Made by a program: the position numbers and the translations under genes. A stretch of 7,051 nucleotides of DNA from Desulfobacterales bacterium (GTDB taxonomy: Bacteria > Desulfobacterota > Desulfobacteria > Desulfobacterales > C00003106), in contig JAUWMN010000085.1 in the NCBI GenBank assembly GCA_030613165.1, positions 1 to 7,051 of the forward strand, written 5' to 3'. Positions 4,156 to 7,051 of the stretch are shown piece after piece. Every line of letters begins with the position of its first letter. The first letter of the stretch is position 1. The notes under the pieces were generated by a model. It did not search any database, was not told the origin of the DNA, and saw nothing but the letters and a program-made list of their open reading frames with translations.

Positions 4156-6447
4156 CTATTCTGTCTCCATGGCCGCCCGTATTTTACCGGACAGATTTTT
4201 CACATCAAAGGGCTTCTGGAGGAAACCATTACAACCACGATCCAGTATCTCTTTTGCCTGACCATCAATACTGTAGCCACTGCAAAGGAGGACTTTTGCT
4301 TCCGGATTGATCGCCTTCAGCAGATCATAGACTTTGCCTCCGCCCATACCCGGCATGATCATGTCCAGGATAACCAGGGCGATTTTATTTTTATTGCTCT
4401 TATAGATCTCCACCGCCTCATGTCCGCTCTTGGCTTCAAGTACGGTGTACCCCAACTTATTCAGGACTTTTGCTCCTACTCTTAATACCGGTTCTTCATC
4501 GTCTACCAAAAGGATGGTCTCTGTGCCTTTGATAACTTCTTCAGGAACCTTTACGGGATTTGCAACTTCCTTTTCCGATGCGGGAGATGCGGGAAAATAA
4601 AGCTTAAAAGTAGTTCCTCGGCCTTTTTCAGACTCTACTTCAATATATCCTTTGTGGGCTTTGATGATACCGTAAACAGTAGCTAATCCGAGGCCCGTGC
4701 CTTGTCCTATCTGCCGGGTGGTAAAGAACGGCTCAAATATCCGTTCCTGCGTCTCTTTGTCTATCCCTACGCCTGTATCTGTGACAGAAAGCAATACATA
4801 GTTGCCGGGCTTCATGCGAAAAGGGGTATTTTGAACCCCTTCATGGCCGATGGTGCGAGTTTCCAGACATAAGTTTCCACCAGATGGCATTGCATGTCCA
4901 GCATTTATATAGAGATTTATCAAAACCTGTTCGATTTGTCCTATATCGGATTTTACAAAAGGCAAATCCTCCTGAAGCTTCAGATGAATGGTAATCTCTT
5001 TCTTGGTCCTGCCGAACGTGGTCGAAGTCTCTTTGACTAACTCATTTAGATTAATCGGTCCTACCTCATATACATCGCCCTGGGCAAAACCAAGAAGCTG
5101 ACGTGTGAGAGAAGCGCCTATTTTCGTTTGCTTCTCAATTTCCTTCGCTAATTCATAATGAGGATTTGTGGGGTCAAGGTCCATAGAGATCAACTGTGCA
5201 TTACCCTGAAGAACCGCCAATATATTGTTGAAATTGTGGGCAATACCACCTGCCAGAGTGCCAACGGCTTCCATTTTCTGGGCGCGAAGGAGTCGGGTCT
5301 GCATCTCCTTTTTCTCTTCCTCTGCCCGCTTGCGCTCTAATGCGTTCACAAACATTTCCCCTACTATTTTGAAGAGGGCTACCATGTCGTCCGACCAAGA
5401 TTGTTTTTCCCCTACTGAATAGAAGCCTAAAAGGCCGATGACAGATTTTGCGGAGACCAGAGGCACGACTATAATAGATTTAATTCCCTGCAATTGTAAT
5501 AGGTTGTTATCAGCTTTTATTTCAACCGGGAGTTCAGCAACACAGGGAATGTGAAGGTTTTCGGAATTTCCTATTTTTTCCGCAAGCAATGGAAAATCTT
5601 TAAGCGCCAGGCCCTTGCATTTTGAAGTCTGGGGCTCTATTCCTTCGGCACGCCATTCGTGGGCGCTATCCACGCTTGTTCCATCTTCAGATAATAGGAA
5701 TACATAGCCGTGATCCGCACAGATAAATTCTCCGATCGATTTCAGCGCACGGTTTATCCCTCTGTCGATTTCAGTGGGCGCCAGGTTAATGAAAGTGGTT
5801 GATATAGTGGCAATAAGATTTTCAAGCTTAACCTGATATGCAATCTGTTCGGTTCTCTCTTGAACCGTTTTCTCCAGGTTGACGTTGTTTTTTCTTATCA
5901 TACTGTATAGTTCAAAGCTTTCAAGGGCATTAGCGCTGTTCAGCATAACAATAGACAGGAGTGACAGAGAGATATGAGGGATATCCATTTCGCCGTGTGC
6001 CAGAACCCCGACGAACATGCCTCGAATTCTCGAGCTTGTGGTCATGACATGTAGAACCAACCGCTTCTGGTAATTCTTTGATGAGACAATAACAGACCGT
6101 TTTTCCCTTAAAACCCAGGCAAAGGTTCCGTTATTGATCAAGAAATCGATTTCGTCTTGTATAAACGGACTGGAGCTTTCAGCTTGGCAGTCAGCGAGTA
6201 AGAATTCAGAGTTAGCCTCATTTACGAGAAAGAAGGCTGTGGTACGGAACGGGATCAAGCTTTGTACACGCATCCTTATCTCCCGTAAAATTGCTGATGT
6301 GTCATGGAGATTACTGATACTGGTTTGGAAATCCCCTAAAAAAGCAGCCGTCTCCAATGCATCCCAGATGAGACGATGGATCTCTTCAAGGTATCGAATG
6401 CGCTCTTTCAGCCTCTGAATATCTTTTTTTTGGTCTCTATTGCTCAT
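4156..6447 (-). CDS. Hybrid sensor histidine kinase (GAF-GAF-HisKA-HATPase-REC)
   Basis: A soluble 763-residue kinase with no signal peptide or membrane segment, so it probably senses a cytoplasmic cue. After a short coiled coil (1-30) come a GAF-like domain (about 45-180), a coiled linker (185-205) and a second GAF domain (about 215-370). The HisKA helix follows with phosphoacceptor H404 in GGIAHNFNNIL. The ATPase domain shows the N box N511/N515, D box TDTGVGI (556-562), F box FEPFFTT (571-577) and G2 box GQGTGLGLATVYG (581-593). The C-terminal receiver domain has D649/D650, phosphoacceptor D695 in ILDMIMPGMGG, S723 and K745. All catalytic residues are present, so it should autophosphorylate and pass phosphate to its own receiver. 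The partner and output are unknown. Its ATG overlaps the end of the HDOD gene by 11 bp, without a clear ribosome binding site, indicating translational coupling. 'Met-Ser-Asn' at 6447 is the chosen start. Confidence 0.93.
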   Translation of the reverse strand: MSNRDQKKDIQRLKERIRYLEEIHRLIWDALETAAFLGDFQTSISNLHDTSAILREIRMRVQSLIPFRTTAFFLVNEANSEFLLADCQAESSSPFIQDEIDFLINNGTFAWVLREKRSVIVSSKNYQKRLVLHVMTTSSRIRGMFVGVLAHGEMDIPHISLSLLSIVMLNSANALESFELYSMIRKNNVNLEKTVQERTEQIAYQVKLENLIATISTTFINLAPTEIDRGINRALKSIGEFICADHGYVFLLSEDGTSVDSAHEWRAEGIEPQTSKCKGLALKDFPLLAEKIGNSENLHIPCVAELPVEIKADNNLLQLQGIKSIIVVPLVSAKSVIGLLGFYSVGEKQSWSDDMVALFKIVGEMFVNALERKRAEEEKKEMQTRLLRAQKMEAVGTLAGGIAHNFNNILAVLQGNAQLISMDLDPTNPHYELAKEIEKQTKIGASLTRQLLGFAQGDVYEVGPINLNELVKETSTTFGRTKKEITIHLKLQEDLPFVKSDIGQIEQVLINLYINAGHAMPSGGNLCLETRTIGHEGVQNTPFRMKPGNYVLLSVTDTGVGIDKETQERIFEPFFTTRQIGQGTGLGLATVYGIIKAHKGYIEVESEKGRGTTFKLYFPASPASEKEVANPVKVPEEVIKGTETILLVDDEEPVLRVGAKVLNKLGYTVLEAKSGHEAVEIYKSNKNKIALVILDMIMPGMGGGKVYDLLKAINPEAKVLLCSGYSIDGQAKEILDRGCNGFLQKPFDVKNLSGKIRAAMETE

Positions 6448-7051
6448 CAGGAAAAAAAATGTGGACTGTCTCTGCGATATGTCGATCCGCCTGTTTTATA
6501 GTGGCAGCCAAAATGCCTGTTGACAATCCGATATCCTCCCACGCCTTAACATCCACCGGCGGCACAAACCGCTCTCCGCTTGTGCCTATGCCGATAGCAT
6601 TTGTTACTATATCTGACAAATGGATTATAGAGGTCTCCAAGGACATTTGAGATGCCTTAGGAGTATGATGGTGTCTGATGGTATTTTCCAATATCACGGG
6701 TAGCTTCCATTCTTTTAGCAACATGGCCCCCATTACAGTATGGTTAAATCCCATGATTTCCTCTTCTGTTTTATACAACAAGCTGTCAGTTAGCCTGGCT
6801 CTTAGAAGCGCCTCTTTGGCCTGAGCAGGTAGATACTTAAACATAATTAACCGTCCGACATCATGAAGCAATCCAGCAAGGAAAAAGCGTTCGGTATTTG
6901 TATTATTCTTATAACTTGAGATGATTCGAGCAATGATTCCACAAGCAATGCTGTGTTCCCAAAACGATCTCATGTTTATGAGATCAGAAGGGAGATCTTT
7001 GAACGCGGAAGTGGCACAAGTCCCTAATGCCAAGGTGCTAAGCTGCTTTGT
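6437..7051 (-). CDS. HDOD-domain protein, 5' end outside the window
   Basis: The frame is open to the window edge (204 visible codons, beginning TKQLSTLALG), so the true start lies beyond 7051. The TTG at 7033 is inside the domain, not a start. The sequence fits an HDOD domain, a signalling relative of HD-GYP and HD phosphohydrolases. The typical 'L.LGT....F' helix comes first, then FWEHS, LLHDVGRL, FNHTVMG, RHHHTP and HLSDIV. Counting from the window edge, potential metal ligands H33, H63-D64, H104, H127-129 and D147 are all present, although many HDOD proteins are thought to be non-catalytic adaptors. The gene ends in TAG (6439-6437) inside the kinase start region, so both proteins are probably co-translated and act in one pathway. 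A receiver or other N-terminal domain might exist outside the window. Confidence 0.85.
   Translation of the reverse strand, partial: TKQLSTLALGTCATSAFKDLPSDLINMRSFWEHSIACGIIARIISSYKNNTNTERFFLAGLLHDVGRLIMFKYLPAQAKEALLRARLTDSLLYKTEEEIMGFNHTVMGAMLLKEWKLPVILENTIRHHHTPKASQMSLETSIIHLSDIVTNAIGIGTSGERFVPPVDVKAWEDIGLSTGILAATIKQADRHIAETVHIFFPDEQ

Noticed and set aside
1..7051. CRISPR array, tRNA or rRNA genes
   Set aside because: No regularly spaced direct repeats, tRNA arm patterns or rRNA-like stretches were seen on either strand.

Overview
The window looks like a chromosomal segment of a Gram-negative bacterium of moderate GC content. It is most likely one of the former Deltaproteobacteria (Desulfobacterota), but this is an inference from gene style, not a phylogenetic result. 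The clues are an HDOD-type protein paired with a double-GAF hybrid histidine kinase, dTDP-rhamnose genes separated by a dispersed-type palindrome, and a small Cys-rich 'CRGC' protein. A perfect 16-bp parS site beside rsmG (gidB) suggests the segment lies in the origin-proximal part of the chromosome.

Layout. (1) 1-2087, plus strand: the end of an upstream gene, then rfbD (rmlD) and rfbB (rmlB) of dTDP-L-rhamnose synthesis. The two genes are separated by 109 bp that hold a 65-bp imperfect palindrome. (2) 2088-3032: a 945-bp stretch with no large gene but much structure. It has a run of small hairpins (2165-2228), a minus-strand 61-codon Cys-rich ORF with a good ribosome binding site (2345-2530), and a minus-strand promoter, structured leader and intrinsic terminator (2611-2740). 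It ends in a 205-bp MITE (2832-3036) with 29-bp inverted ends and perfect 8-bp target duplications. (3) 3033-3701, minus: rsmG, whose stop codon lies inside the MITE end and whose start codon lies next to parS (3704-3719). (4) 3720-4155: a remnant region with a 37-codon C-terminal gene fragment and a doubtful 77-codon ORF in the same frame. (5) 4156-7051, minus: a two-gene signalling unit in which an HDOD gene (5' end outside the window) overlaps by 11 bp the start of a 763-residue hybrid histidine kinase.

How the parts relate. RfbB makes dTDP-4-keto-6-deoxyglucose and RfbD performs the last reduction to dTDP-L-rhamnose, so the left end feeds surface polysaccharide synthesis. rsmG methylates 16S rRNA. 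The usual neighbours mnmG, parA and parB are absent on both sides, yet a parS site remains, so the origin-region gene order has been rearranged here. The HDOD/kinase pair is an independent signalling module with no output gene in view.

The most noteworthy observations are the intact MITE that supplies a new stop codon to rsmG (the pre-insertion end can be reconstructed), the parS site overlapping the rsmG translation start region, and a compact promoter-leader-terminator cassette. That cassette has two competing pairings and lies ahead of the Cys-rich ORF; it could be a free small RNA or an attenuator. No search or folding program was run; all positions and pairings were read by eye.
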